Shown: positions 1 through 8,161 of the stretch, piece after piece
Numbering within the stretch: the first letter of the stretch is position 1
Layout: the number at the start of each line of letters is the position of its first letter
Assembly (NCBI RefSeq): GCF_004118675.1
Contig: NZ_SDHZ01000001.1
Span: 1,736,001 to 1,800,000 of the forward strand
Source: Filimonas effusa
GTDB lineage: Bacteria > Bacteroidota > Bacteroidia > Chitinophagales > Chitinophagaceae
Direction of reading: 5' to 3'
DNA: 64,000 nt
Notes under the pieces: model-generated
The model's database searches: none
What the model saw: the letters and a program-made list of their open reading frames with translations, nothing else
Told to the model about the DNA's origin: nothing
Position numbers and translations under genes: made by a program

Positions 1-50
1 TTTTGCATGTTATTATCCGGAATGAGATACAATAGTTATACCGCCGGTTT

Positions 51-64
51 CCCTTAATTAAGGG
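51..64. repeat. 14-bp perfect palindrome in the first intergenic region
   Basis: CCCTTAATTAAGGG is a perfect palindrome, flanked by ACCGCC (40-45) and an overlapping GGCGGT (63-68) that could form a competing stem. It lies about 95 bases upstream of the first gene. It could be a terminator remnant of a gene left of the window or a binding site; no clear T-tract follows. Confidence 0.35.
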
Positions 65-158
65 CGGTGGATGTGTGGCGTTATGGGGGCAGGAATATTT
101 TTTGCATTACTCTTAGGTTGATTTACCGGTGATTTGTTTACCCGTCAAAAATATTTTT

Positions 159-410
159 ATGAGTTTAGGTCCTGCTTTATTAAAACTATTAGACAAAAAG
201 TATGCGCCCCTGACAATGGTAGAACAGAAGTTCAAGGGATATGATCTTTCCTTTAAAACAGATGTGGATGGTTTACCTATTTTATTATTTATAGGGAAGC
301 GGGATGAGGGCGGCAATGTACGCGGAGAGCGTTATGCAAGGCGTTTGGCAAAAGATAAGGAAGGGGCTGTTATAAAAGACCACTGGGATTTTAAAGGGAA
401 AGCGTCATGA
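159..410 (+). CDS. Small uncharacterised protein preceding the YetF-like pair
   Basis: An 83-residue protein with no signal peptide or membrane segment, rich in Lys, Arg and Asp, ending in a basic tail. I chose the ATG at 159, which gives an N-terminus beginning MSLGPALLKLL; an in-frame ATG at 129 would add ten residues of low-quality sequence. Its TGA overlaps the ATG of the next gene (ATGA at 407-410), which implies translational coupling, so it is probably the first member of a three-gene operon with the two DUF421-like membrane proteins. I do not recognise a characterised family; the function is unknown. Confidence 0.7.
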   Translation: MSLGPALLKLLDKKYAPLTMVEQKFKGYDLSFKTDVDGLPILLFIGKRDEGGNVRGERYARRLAKDKEGAVIKDHWDFKGKAS

Positions 411-1093
411 AAAAGGAGGCCATCAAGTTAAGCGATATAAAAAGGATTTTAATAGGAGAAGCTCCCTTTGAGTTTCTCCTGGAAGTATTGCTACGTACCG
501 GTATCATTTACTGTGTTCTTCTACTGACTGTACGGTTATTAGGAAAGCGTATGTCGGGCCAGCTTACGATCACCGAGTTAGCGGTAATGATACTTATGGG
601 CGCTATTGTTTCCGCTCCTATGGAGCTACCGGAGCGTGGCATCATGCAAGGTTTTGCCATCCTTATCCTGATATTGTTATTACACCAGGGGGTGACCTGG
701 CTGGAGGTAAAGTTTAAAAAAGTAGAGCTGGTTACACAAGGGATACCTAAAATGCTTGTAGCTGACGGCGTTATTCAGACAGCAGTACTTGCGCATGTAC
801 AGATCTCGAAAGACCAGCTATTTGCGGTATTAAGGGGGCAGGCTATTTACAATCTTGGGAAGGTAAAGCGGGTATACCTGGAGACATGTGGAAAGTTCAC
901 TATTTATAAATTTAAAGCATCGAAGGCCGGATTATCGGTATTACCACCGGAGGAGGGAAGGGACAATACGATGCAGCAAGTGAAAGAAGGGAATGAAAGC
1001 TGTTCGGTATGTGGTTATACGCGGGAAGTTAAAGAAGCAGTTGCTTCGTGTCCGAACTGTTTCAACAATTCGTGGGAGTGGGCGATCCTATAA
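407..1093 (+). CDS. YetF/DUF421-like membrane protein with C-terminal zinc ribbon (paralogue 1)
   Basis: 228 residues. Hydrophobic segments at about 28-45, 55-72 and 80-98 are followed by a soluble domain with the pattern ISKDQLFAVLRGQ, as in YetF/DUF421 proteins (N-terminal membrane helices, C-terminal cytoplasmic beta domain). The core signature RLLGKR sits near residue 44. The last 35 residues carry CSVCG and CPNC pairs, a probable zinc ribbon that standard YetF proteins lack. The start overlaps the upstream small gene by 4 bases, and the stop lies 11 bases before the start of a second, diverged copy. Function is unknown in the family; a hetero-oligomer with the neighbour is an inference. 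Confidence 0.8.
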   Translation: MKKEAIKLSDIKRILIGEAPFEFLLEVLLRTGIIYCVLLLTVRLLGKRMSGQLTITELAVMILMGAIVSAPMELPERGIMQGFAILILILLLHQGVTWLEVKFKKVELVTQGIPKMLVADGVIQTAVLAHVQISKDQLFAVLRGQAIYNLGKVKRVYLETCGKFTIYKFKASKAGLSVLPPEEGRDNTMQQVKEGNESCSVCGYTREVKEAVASCPNCFNNSWEWAIL

Positions 1094-1104
1094 AATATTT
1101 TGTT

Positions 1105-1797
1105 ATGAAAGAATATGAGATAAAGCTGGGAGACTGGCAGCGTATTTTATTTGGAGAAGTACCTCCCGAGTTTTACCTGGAGGCGGCGTTACGGATCATT
1201 TTCATGTATATACTTGTAGTGTTCAGTATGCGGAAGATGGGTAAACGGCTGTCATCGCATCTTAGCAGGAACGAGATGGTGGCTACCATTGCGCTGGCTG
1301 CGGCGGCAGGTATACCGGTGCATACGCCGGAAAGGGGACTGTTACCTGCGGTAATAGTAGCCTTTATTGTTATTATCGGGCAGTATCTTGTTTCGCAGCG
1401 GGCTATGCGCAGTAATACATTTGAACGTCATGCGCTTGGACAAATAGCAACATTGGTTCATGGTGGGTATATGCATCTGGGAGAAATGGTAAAAAGCCGT
1501 TTATCGAAAGACCGTGTTTTTTCTGAGTTAAGAGGCAGGGGATATATTCATCTTGGGCAGGTAGAACGCCTTTATTTTGAGGCCAACGGGCGTTTCAGTA
1601 TGTTAGAGGCCACCGATCCGCGCCCCGGCCTGTGTGTGCTACCTGAATTTGATAAAGATTTTATCCAGGAACAAATAATAAGGCGCGATATACAGGTATG
1701 TACCACTTGCGGGAAGATAAAGGAGACCGGCCCTTATTGTGTTAACTGCGGAAAGGAGGAATTTGATTATGCGGTAGAAGATAGCCCAACGAGATGA
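1105..1797 (+). CDS. YetF/DUF421-like membrane protein with C-terminal zinc ribbon (paralogue 2)
   Basis: 230 residues from the ATG at 1105, which begins MKEYEIKLGDWQRILFGE and aligns with the start of the upstream paralogue (both share a motif of the type D-x-x-R-I-L-x-G-E). A longer in-frame start at 1048 would overlap the previous gene by 46 bases and is not preferred. It has membrane segments near 30-45 and 60-100, a GKRLSSHL stretch matching GKRMSGQL in paralogue 1, an LSKDRVFSELRGRG element matching the first copy, and a C-terminal CTTCG...CVNCG zinc ribbon. Only the scaffold is conserved between the two copies, so this is an old duplication. Confidence 0.8.
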   Translation: MKEYEIKLGDWQRILFGEVPPEFYLEAALRIIFMYILVVFSMRKMGKRLSSHLSRNEMVATIALAAAAGIPVHTPERGLLPAVIVAFIVIIGQYLVSQRAMRSNTFERHALGQIATLVHGGYMHLGEMVKSRLSKDRVFSELRGRGYIHLGQVERLYFEANGRFSMLEATDPRPGLCVLPEFDKDFIQEQIIRRDIQVCTTCGKIKETGPYCVNCGKEEFDYAVEDSPTR

Positions 1798-1853
1798 TAA
1801 GCTGTTCAAATTTCTGTCATCCTATAGCCGTTTTTTAAACGAGTCTGGTTTCG

Positions 1854-2210
1854 TTAGGCTGCATCTTTTTTTTCGACACCAAAGGCAGCAATAAACAAGA
1901 GAAAATTGGTGGCCTGCAATAGCATCACATGCGTATGGTTCAGGTGCCTGGCAGCCTCATAATGCCTGGGATAGGTAATAATGAAAGCTGTGGCAAACAT
2001 CAATGCCTTTGATGGCTTGTAATCGGAAGAATTCTTTGTAAAATCAAGTACAGTATGTCTTTCTTTAAAGAGCACAGTGGCAAGCGCAATTACCGATGTT
2101 AAAAACCAGATATAATAGGCAGCTCCTCCTGTAAAAAGCAAAGCATTGTTAGCGATAAGGATCACATAAATAATTACCAGGAGCCGATATGTCTTATATT
2201 CTTTGGTCAT
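1854..2210 (-). CDS. Small four-helix membrane protein, unknown function
   Basis: 118 residues. Hydrophobic stretches at about 8-28, 31-47, 68-82 and 94-110 suggest four membrane helices with short loops. No catalytic motif is evident. A TAnnTTTG-type box on the minus strand at 2323-2330 would give a 5' leader of about 105 bases, within which CCTGC...GCAGG arms could form a small hairpin. It is convergent with the YetF-like pair. I do not recognise the family. Confidence 0.65.
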   Translation of the reverse strand: MTKEYKTYRLLVIIYVILIANNALLFTGGAAYYIWFLTSVIALATVLFKERHTVLDFTKNSSDYKPSKALMFATAFIITYPRHYEAARHLNHTHVMLLQATNFLLFIAAFGVEKKDAA

Positions 2211-2322
2211 GTTGGAAATAACTTGTTATTAAGTAAGGATCTTACCTGCCGGGGCGCCGCAGGTGCAGATCACTTTGGGATGGCAAAGCTCACGTAAGCA
2301 ACAGGGGGGCCTGACAGGAATG

Positions 2323-2330
2323 CAAATTTA
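2323..2330 (-). promoter_or_regulatory. -7 promoter box (TAAATTTG)
   Basis: The minus strand reads TAAATTTG, an exact match to the Bacteroidota TAnnTTTG -7 consensus, about 110 bases upstream of the small membrane protein gene. No convincing -33 TTG was identified. Confidence 0.45.
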
Positions 2331-2447
2331 GCTTTAGTGATGAATTTTCAAAATAGTCATTTACTTAGTCTTTTGCGCCCTCCTATCAATATGTGAGGCC
2401 ATACGCCTTTTTATTTTTAATCTTTAAAGCTATCCTGACCATATAGG

Positions 2448-2858
2448 CTATAAAGGCAAGCAGTAAAAGGTAGAAGCAGGTATGGTTAACAAAAACACGA
2501 GGCAAAACACAGCAGCAAGCTGCGGGAAGAGCACCCAACATGCCCGAAGGGGTACGATTGGAACAAAACCACAGCGCCATTCGAATTTACGGGCAACGGG
2601 ATAGAGGTGCCTGTTAAATAAATCCGCGGCTACGGCAATATTTAGCTCCAAGGGAAAAACGATTTCAAATTCGTCGAGGTAGGCGGTTATGGCTGCAGCG
2701 ATTTCCTGTTGCTCTGTTCTTCCTTTGATGCGGGGGAGGTAATACATAAAATTGTTGAGCGATCTCCGGTGGAAAAAGCGCTGGTATTTTTTGGGAATCT
2801 CTGCAAAAACAGCTTCCATCCTTTGGTTTATTTGGTCGATAGCGATATCATTTGTCAT
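2448..2858 (-). CDS. Small membrane protein, C-terminus possibly frameshifted
   Basis: 136 residues. The soluble N-terminal 95 residues include basic helices (KKYQRFFHRR) and lead into one hydrophobic stretch near the end. An overlapping minus-strand frame that continues to 2386 encodes a much more membrane-like tail: a hydrophobic helix followed by KIKNKKAYGL. The two frames would join if one extra A were present in the A5 run at 2491-2495, giving a two-helix protein of about 158 residues. This could be a natural frameshift, a sequencing error or chance. I do not recognise the family. Confidence 0.5.
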   Translation of the reverse strand: MTNDIAIDQINQRMEAVFAEIPKKYQRFFHRRSLNNFMYYLPRIKGRTEQQEIAAAITAYLDEFEIVFPLELNIAVAADLFNRHLYPVARKFEWRCGFVPIVPLRACWVLFPQLAAVFCLVFLLTIPASTFYCLPL

Positions 2859-3039
2859 AGGCAGGAGATGGTTTCAAACGTTAAGCGGGCATCTTCGCGG
2901 CAACCATAGAGACGGGTTTAAAACGGCTTTATGAGCCGTATATAAAGCGTTGTTTTCGTAGATGAGGGGCTACGGTGTTTAAAGATAAGAATAGACGGTG
3001 AATGACAGAAACGGGAAAAATGTTTAGTGTGGATATAAA

Positions 3040-3071
3040 GAAGCCGTATCGTCTTTCGATGATACGGCTTC
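3040..3071 (-). terminator. Intrinsic terminator after the desaturase gene
   Basis: Perfect 11-bp arms GAAGCCGTATC and GATACGGCTTC surround a 10-base loop. On the minus strand the stem is followed by CTTTATAT. It lies 21 bases past the desaturase stop codon. Confidence 0.7.
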
Positions 3072-3091
3072 CTGTTCAGGTCTTTTATATA

Positions 3092-4084
3092 CTACAGTGC
3101 TGCGGGTTCTACAGCGGTATGTTCTTTCGTGATCTTTACTTTTTCTTTACGCAGTACGCGGGAGTAAAGAGAGAGTTTGGGATTGAAGATGAACAGTAAA
3201 ATCAATTTTGTCCATGACTGGTGAGAGATCAGGGAATCGTAGTATGATGGCGCTTTGCTGCGGATCTGTGGTAACTTATTCCAGGGGATAGAAGGGAAAT
3301 CGTGGTGTTCGTTGTGGTAACCTACGTTAAAGGCGACCTTGTTGAGGGGGCCATAGTAGCTATAGGTTTCCTGAACGGGATCGAGGGTAAGGTAATGTTC
3401 CTGAATCCAGCGGGCACCGAGGGGATGCAATCCTACTGAAAAGAAGAAACTTATAAGCATAAAAGCAAGGGCTTTGGGGCCTATTAAAAACCAAACGGCG
3501 ACGTTAAAGGTGATCTGGATGATCCAGTTGATGAGTACCCAGCGGTCGAACAGTTCGATGTTGAGGCGTGCGGTGCGGGTTACCTGGAATACGGGGAAGA
3601 GTAAGAACCACAGCATTTTACTGAAGGGGTTGTTACTGATGAGTCTGGCTTCCCAGAAATCGGGCAGATCGGCGTCGAGGTCGTGTTCGCCCTGGTGCGC
3701 GTGGTGTTTGAGGTGATAGCGCTGAAAGGACACCGAGCTGGCGAAAACATGGGGCAGATTGGCCAGGATGCCTGCCAGCAGGTTAGGTACTTTTCCTTTG
3801 AAGAGCAAGCCGTGGCTTGTTTCATGAATCATCACCCATAAGGCGTGGCTGATAAAGGCTCCCCCAACATAGGCTACCAGGAAGATAAGCCACCAGGCGG
3901 CATCGGCAAGCCACCAGGACAGTGCTACCTGGGCGCTGACGAGGCCAATGATCATGAAAATAGTGTAGGGGTTCTTTCCTACCAGCTCCTTTACCTCGGG
4001 ATGCTGCTTGAGAATCTGTCGCACACGCACGTGATGTGGGTTGGGATCAGTGCTCCACGTAAAATCAGTCGGACGGTTATTCAT
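3092..4084 (-). CDS. Membrane fatty-acid/sphingolipid desaturase, DEGS1-like (dihydroceramide delta-4 desaturase family)
   Basis: 330 residues. The three histidine boxes of membrane di-iron desaturases are all present: HETSH (87-91), HLKHH (124-128) and NEHHD (258-262), between hydrophobic segments at about 41-80 and 153-220. Outside the boxes, the sequence around 240-262 (YSYYGPLN, FNVGYHNEHHDFP) and the C-terminal YYDSL...SW...YSR pattern match animal DEGS1, which introduces the delta-4 double bond into dihydroceramide. The N-terminal RQIL-x(4)-PE-V-KEL region also resembles DEGS1. Bacteroidota make sphingolipids, so a ceramide or related acyl substrate is plausible, but no sphingolipid genes are nearby. 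The product is inferred. It is divergent from valS. Confidence 0.85.
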   Translation of the reverse strand: MNNRPTDFTWSTDPNPHHVRVRQILKQHPEVKELVGKNPYTIFMIIGLVSAQVALSWWLADAAWWLIFLVAYVGGAFISHALWVMIHETSHGLLFKGKVPNLLAGILANLPHVFASSVSFQRYHLKHHAHQGEHDLDADLPDFWEARLISNNPFSKMLWFLLFPVFQVTRTARLNIELFDRWVLINWIIQITFNVAVWFLIGPKALAFMLISFFFSVGLHPLGARWIQEHYLTLDPVQETYSYYGPLNKVAFNVGYHNEHHDFPSIPWNKLPQIRSKAPSYYDSLISHQSWTKLILLFIFNPKLSLYSRVLRKEKVKITKEHTAVEPAAL

Positions 4085-4158
4085 ATTTTAAAAATAGCTT
4101 TTTTTTCAATCTATCGAGCGGAAATATGGGAGGGTTACGGCATGCGGGGAATATGCCT

Positions 4159-4166
4159 TACTTTTG
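4159..4166 (+). promoter_or_regulatory. -7 promoter box of valS (TACTTTTG)
   Basis: Exact TAnnTTTG match 33 bases before the valS ATG. It lies upstream of the preferred start and overlaps the longer alternative start at 4164, which supports the start at 4200. Confidence 0.65.
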
Positions 4167-4199
4167 CAGCCCGAATTAACATTACATACACAGATTCCC

Positions 4200-6833
4200 A
4201 TGGAACTAAGCAAAAATTTTGAGCCGGCGCAGGCGGAGAAGAAATGGAACCAACACTGGAAGGAGAAACGTTATTTCAACAGTAAACCTGATGGCAGAAA
4301 GCCATTTACAGTGGTCATCCCCCCTCCTAACGTCACTGGTGTGTTACACATGGGTCATACGCTGAACGAGACGGTACAGGATATACTGGTACGGAAAGCG
4401 CGGATGACGGGCTTCAATGCCTGCTGGGTTCCTGGCAGCGACCATGCTTCCATTGCCACGGAGGCGAAGGTGGTGCAGATGCTGGAAAAGGAAAAAGGAA
4501 TTAAAAAGGCCGATCTGAGCCGTCCTGAATTTCTTAAATACGCTTTTGAGTGGAAGGAGAAATACGGCGGCATCATATACAACCAGATAGAAAGGCTGGG
4601 ATGCAGTGTAGACTGGGACCGTGTGAATTTCACCATGGACGATCATTACTACAAGGCTGTGATCAAGGTGTTTATCGATCTTTATAACAAGGGGCTGATT
4701 TATCGTGGTGCGCGGATGATCAACTGGGATCCGCGGGCGAAAACGGCGCTGAGTGACGAAGAGGTGATCTATAAAGACGCAGTAGGCAAGCTTTATTATG
4801 TTCGCTACCAGATAGCAGGAGAAACGGGCGACGATGCCTGGATAACGATAGCAACGCAGCGTCCTGAAACCATCATGGGTGATACGGCGGTGTGTGTGAA
4901 TCCTACCGATGAGCGTTATACACATCTGAAGGGTAAGAAGGTGATTGTTCCGCTGGTGAACAGGGAGATACCTGTGATATTCGATGAATATGTTGATCCG
5001 GCATTTGGTACGGGTGCGCTGAAAGTGACGCCTGCCCATGATATCAATGACTATAACCTGGGTTTAAAACATAACCTGGAAGTAATAGATACGCTGAACG
5101 CGGACGGTACCCTGAGTGCAGCAGCGCAAGTATTTGTGGGCACAGACCGTTTTGCTGCGCGCAAGCTGGTTATCAAACAACTTGCGGAAGAAGGAAGACT
5201 TGTTAAAGAAGAAGAGAATCCTACACGTGTGGCTTACAGTGAGCGTAATCCCGATACCGTTGTAGAACCTAAGATTTCTACGCAGTGGTGGGTGAAGATG
5301 AAGGAGATCACCGAGCCGGCGTTAAAGGCCGTGGTTGACGGCGATATCCGTATTCACCCGGGTGACAAGTTCCTGGCTACTTATAAATACTGGCTTGAGA
5401 ATGTTAAGGACTGGTGTATCAGCCGCCAGCTCTGGTGGGGCCAGCAGATTCCTGCGTGGTATACTACGGACGGGAATTTTGTAGTAGCCGCAACACGAGA
5501 AGAGGCAGCGAGTCAATTCGAGGCACAAGGCGTTAGCGTTAGCGCTGATGATCTTAAACAGGACGAAGACGTACTGGATACGTGGTTCTCGAGCTGGTTA
5601 TGGCCTATAGAGGTGTTTAACGGCATCAACGAACCTGACAATGAAGAAATCAACTACTACTACCCTACTTCGGTACTGGTGACCGGGCAGGATATCATAT
5701 TCTTCTGGGTAGCGCGGATGGTAATGGCGGGTATGGAATACAGGAAAGAGATTCCTTTCAAGGATGTGTATTTCACCGGCATGGTACGTGACAACCAAGG
5801 GCGTAAGATGAGTAAGAGCCTAGGGAACTCTCCCGACCTGCTGGACCTGATCGATAAATATGGCGCCGATGCGGTTCGTTTCGGAATCATGATATCTGCT
5901 CCTGCGGGTAATGACCTGTTGTTTGATGAAGCAGCACTGGAGCAGGGCCGTAACTTCAACAACAAGATCTGGAATGCGCTGAAACTGGTGAAAGGATGGG
6001 AAAGCAGGATCAGTGATGCTTCGGACAACAGCACGGCTGATTTCGCGATAGAGTGGTTCGACTATCGCCTGAAAGAGGTGCGTACAGAGCTTGACAAACT
6101 ATTTGGGCAATTCCGTTTAAGCGAGGGTTTAAAGACCATTTATTCGCTTATCTGGGATGATTTCTGCAGCTGGTACCTGGAGTGGGTGAAACCTGGTTTC
6201 GAGCAACCTGTAAGCGCCGCGATGTACGAGAAAACAGTATCTTATTTTGAGCAATTGCTGCAACTGCTGCATCCTTATATGCCTTTCATCACTGAAGAGA
6301 TGTATCACCTGCTGAAAGAACAGGATGTAGATCTTTGTGTGAAGCAATTCGATGAAGTTGATTTTCAGCCTGCGGCTGTATTACAGACCGGTGATTTACT
6401 GAAAAAGGTGATCTCCGCTATCCGTGACGCCCGCAATAAAAACCAGGTAAAACCCAAGGATACGATCAAACTTTATATCCAGGCAGAGGATACTGCTTCT
6501 TATAAAGCTATCGAAAGCATCGTGGCCAAGCAGGTGAATGCCGAACTGATAGACTATACCACTGAAGCGGTTGCCAACTGTGTTGTGGTTACTATCGAAA
6601 AAGATAAGTTCTTTATCGCTACGAATCAGCAGATAGATACCGGCGCTCTTAAAGAGGAGCTTGAGAAGGACCTGGCTTACCAGGAGAAGTTCCTGGCCAG
6701 TGTAACCAACAAGCTCGCCAATGAGCGGTTTGTTCAGAATGCGAAGCCTGAGGTGGTAGCATTGGAGCGCAAGAAGCAGGCTGATGCGGAAGCGAGGATA
6801 CAGACGATCAAGGAGAGCCTGGCTGGATTGTAG
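4200..6833 (+). CDS. valS: Valine--tRNA ligase
   Basis: 877-residue class I aminoacyl-tRNA synthetase that charges tRNA-Val. It shows the HIGH-type signature PPPNVTGVLHMGH near residue 50, the KMSKSLGN loop near 540, a connective editing domain between them, a DWCISRQLWWGQQIPAW block typical of ValRS, and the C-terminal coiled coil of Val enzymes (last 65 residues, charged helix). I chose the ATG at 4200 because a -7 box lies at 4159-4166 and conserved sequence starts at MELSKNFEP. Length is normal for the family. It is transcribed alone. Confidence 0.98.
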   Translation: MELSKNFEPAQAEKKWNQHWKEKRYFNSKPDGRKPFTVVIPPPNVTGVLHMGHTLNETVQDILVRKARMTGFNACWVPGSDHASIATEAKVVQMLEKEKGIKKADLSRPEFLKYAFEWKEKYGGIIYNQIERLGCSVDWDRVNFTMDDHYYKAVIKVFIDLYNKGLIYRGARMINWDPRAKTALSDEEVIYKDAVGKLYYVRYQIAGETGDDAWITIATQRPETIMGDTAVCVNPTDERYTHLKGKKVIVPLVNREIPVIFDEYVDPAFGTGALKVTPAHDINDYNLGLKHNLEVIDTLNADGTLSAAAQVFVGTDRFAARKLVIKQLAEEGRLVKEEENPTRVAYSERNPDTVVEPKISTQWWVKMKEITEPALKAVVDGDIRIHPGDKFLATYKYWLENVKDWCISRQLWWGQQIPAWYTTDGNFVVAATREEAASQFEAQGVSVSADDLKQDEDVLDTWFSSWLWPIEVFNGINEPDNEEINYYYPTSVLVTGQDIIFFWVARMVMAGMEYRKEIPFKDVYFTGMVRDNQGRKMSKSLGNSPDLLDLIDKYGADAVRFGIMISAPAGNDLLFDEAALEQGRNFNNKIWNALKLVKGWESRISDASDNSTADFAIEWFDYRLKEVRTELDKLFGQFRLSEGLKTIYSLIWDDFCSWYLEWVKPGFEQPVSAAMYEKTVSYFEQLLQLLHPYMPFITEEMYHLLKEQDVDLCVKQFDEVDFQPAAVLQTGDLLKKVISAIRDARNKNQVKPKDTIKLYIQAEDTASYKAIESIVAKQVNAELIDYTTEAVANCVVVTIEKDKFFIATNQQIDTGALKEELEKDLAYQEKFLASVTNKLANERFVQNAKPEVVALERKKQADAEARIQTIKESLAGL

Positions 6834-6840
6834 GGGGATA

Positions 6841-6875
6841 GATGGCGGATGGCAGATGGCAGATGGCGGATGGCG
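6841..6875. repeat. Heptanucleotide tandem repeat (GATGGCR)5
   Basis: Five perfect-phase copies of GATGGC followed by G or A, immediately after the valS stop codon, with a degenerate sixth copy (GATTGAA). The unit is not a multiple of three, so any ORF through it would shift with copy number, but none is evident. Confidence 0.9.
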
Positions 6876-7046
6876 GATTGAAGAGGAGTTGATGGAAGCT
6901 ATCGTGGAAGCATTGTTTGCAAGTTTACTATTTTGATGCTATATGGGTACCGGTTTAGAGAAGTGACTTTTTCAGGAGGTTGCTTTTCAAAGCCGGTATT
7001 CTTTTTCGGAGACCATTTTAGTTTGGTTTTATTTAAAACAGAAGAG

Positions 7047-7532
7047 ATGTTATTATTACGAAAAGCAGGCGTTGGTGATATCGGGTTCATTCAAAAGTTA
7101 GCCAGGGCAACGTGGCCAGCGACTTATGGCAGTATACTTTCGGCAGCGCAGATCACCTATATGCTTGAACTGTTTTATACTACTGAAGTGCTGGAAGATC
7201 AGATGCAGAAAGGTCAGCAGTTTATCATTGCAGAATTGGATGGCGCTGCTATTGCCTTTGCGGGATTTACTGTCGACGGCGACAAAGGGAAACTTCATAA
7301 GTTGTATGTATCACCCGATGTACAGCAGTCGGGAGCCGGCAAGACGCTGATTACCGAAGTAGCGCGTATTTGTAAAGAAGCCGGAGCAGATAAGCTGCAA
7401 CTGAATGTGAACCGCTACAACAAGGCAAAAGCCTTTTATGAAAAGCAGGGATTCCGTGTTATAAAAGAGGAAGATATTTCCATTGGGCAGGGTTATTTTA
7501 TGAATGACTATGTCATGGAACGCGGGCTATAG
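7047..7532 (+). CDS. GNAT-family N-acetyltransferase
   Basis: 161-residue acetyl-CoA-dependent acetyltransferase. Motif A is visible as LYVSPDVQQSGAGKTLI (pattern Q-x-x-G-x-G/A), followed by the helix and the LNVNRYNKAKAFYEKQGF segment (motif B), where the Asn and the AxxFYEKxGF pattern are classic. I prefer the ATG at 7047, which starts directly at the MLLLRKAGVGDI fold; an in-frame start at 6933 would add 38 residues lacking any family feature. The substrate (small amine or protein) cannot be told. It is convergent with the Lrp regulator, with zero spacing between the stops. Confidence 0.88.
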   Translation: MLLLRKAGVGDIGFIQKLARATWPATYGSILSAAQITYMLELFYTTEVLEDQMQKGQQFIIAELDGAAIAFAGFTVDGDKGKLHKLYVSPDVQQSGAGKTLITEVARICKEAGADKLQLNVNRYNKAKAFYEKQGFRVIKEEDISIGQGYFMNDYVMERGL

Positions 7533-8033
7533 TTAGTATACCAGTTGATGGGTTTGCTTGATGATACCCATTACGAAGACACTTTGCATATGGCCCATGT
7601 TTTCGACCTGGCTAAGGGTGTTTACGTGGAAGTCGTAGTAAGCATCCATGTTTTCTGCAACAACTTTCAACATGAAGTCGAATTCTCCCGAGATGTTGTA
7701 ACACTCGATGACTTCATTCATTTGCTGAATTGCTTTGATGAAGCGGGTTCCCGCGTTTTTATTGTGTTGTTTGAGGGATACGTAACAGATGACCATCAGT
7801 CCTTTTTTCACTTTGGTATGATCGACCAGGGCTGCGTATTGCCTGATTACGCCGGATTCTTCCATCCTGCGGATGCGTTCGTGTACAGGCGTGGCGCTCA
7901 GGTGTATTTTATCGGAGATTTCGCGGACGGTGATGCGGGCATTTTCCTGCAAGAGGCGGAGGATGGCGAGGTCTTTATCATCGAGCTGTAGCGGGGTTAC
8001 CGTTTTTTCTTCTTTTTCCTGCGGTTTTTTCAT
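7533..8033 (-). CDS. Lrp/AsnC-family transcriptional regulator
   Basis: 166 residues. After a basic, low-complexity N-terminal extension of 15 residues, a winged helix-turn-helix runs from about 17 to 75 (LDDKDLAILRLLQENARIT, then the recognition region LSATPVHERIRRMEESGVI). The C-terminal RAM/AsnC ligand-binding domain covers about 85-160 and includes NISGEFDFMLKV. Such proteins sense amino acids as octamers. The gene is divergent from ahcY (128-bp gap), which may be its target by position, though that is only an inference. Confidence 0.93.
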   Translation of the reverse strand: MKKPQEKEEKTVTPLQLDDKDLAILRLLQENARITVREISDKIHLSATPVHERIRRMEESGVIRQYAALVDHTKVKKGLMVICYVSLKQHNKNAGTRFIKAIQQMNEVIECYNISGEFDFMLKVVAENMDAYYDFHVNTLSQVENMGHMQSVFVMGIIKQTHQLVY

Positions 8034-8123
8034 GTTTAATGATGCATTTGTTCTGCCAAATTAAGAAAAACAGAAGATTTCCACTATTTTTCAGCATTAG
8101 CACCTTATTTTATACTACCAACG

Positions 8124-8131
8124 TACTTTTG
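8124..8131 (+). promoter_or_regulatory. -7 promoter box of ahcY (TACTTTTG)
   Basis: Exact TAnnTTTG match, 30 bases before the ahcY ATG, which leaves a short leader of about 24 bases with no room for a riboswitch. Confidence 0.65.
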
Positions 8132-8161
8132 GTGCGTTAAAAACAATCAAATAACAGATTT

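Noticed and set aside
4344-5039. Long open frame (231 residues) on the minus strand opposite valS
   Set aside because: It lies entirely within the well-supported valS gene, is rich in His, Arg and Ile with no domain, and fits an antisense shadow of a conserved gene.
8034-8161. SAH or SAM riboswitch before ahcY
   Set aside because: The promoter box leaves a leader of about 24 bases, too short for either.
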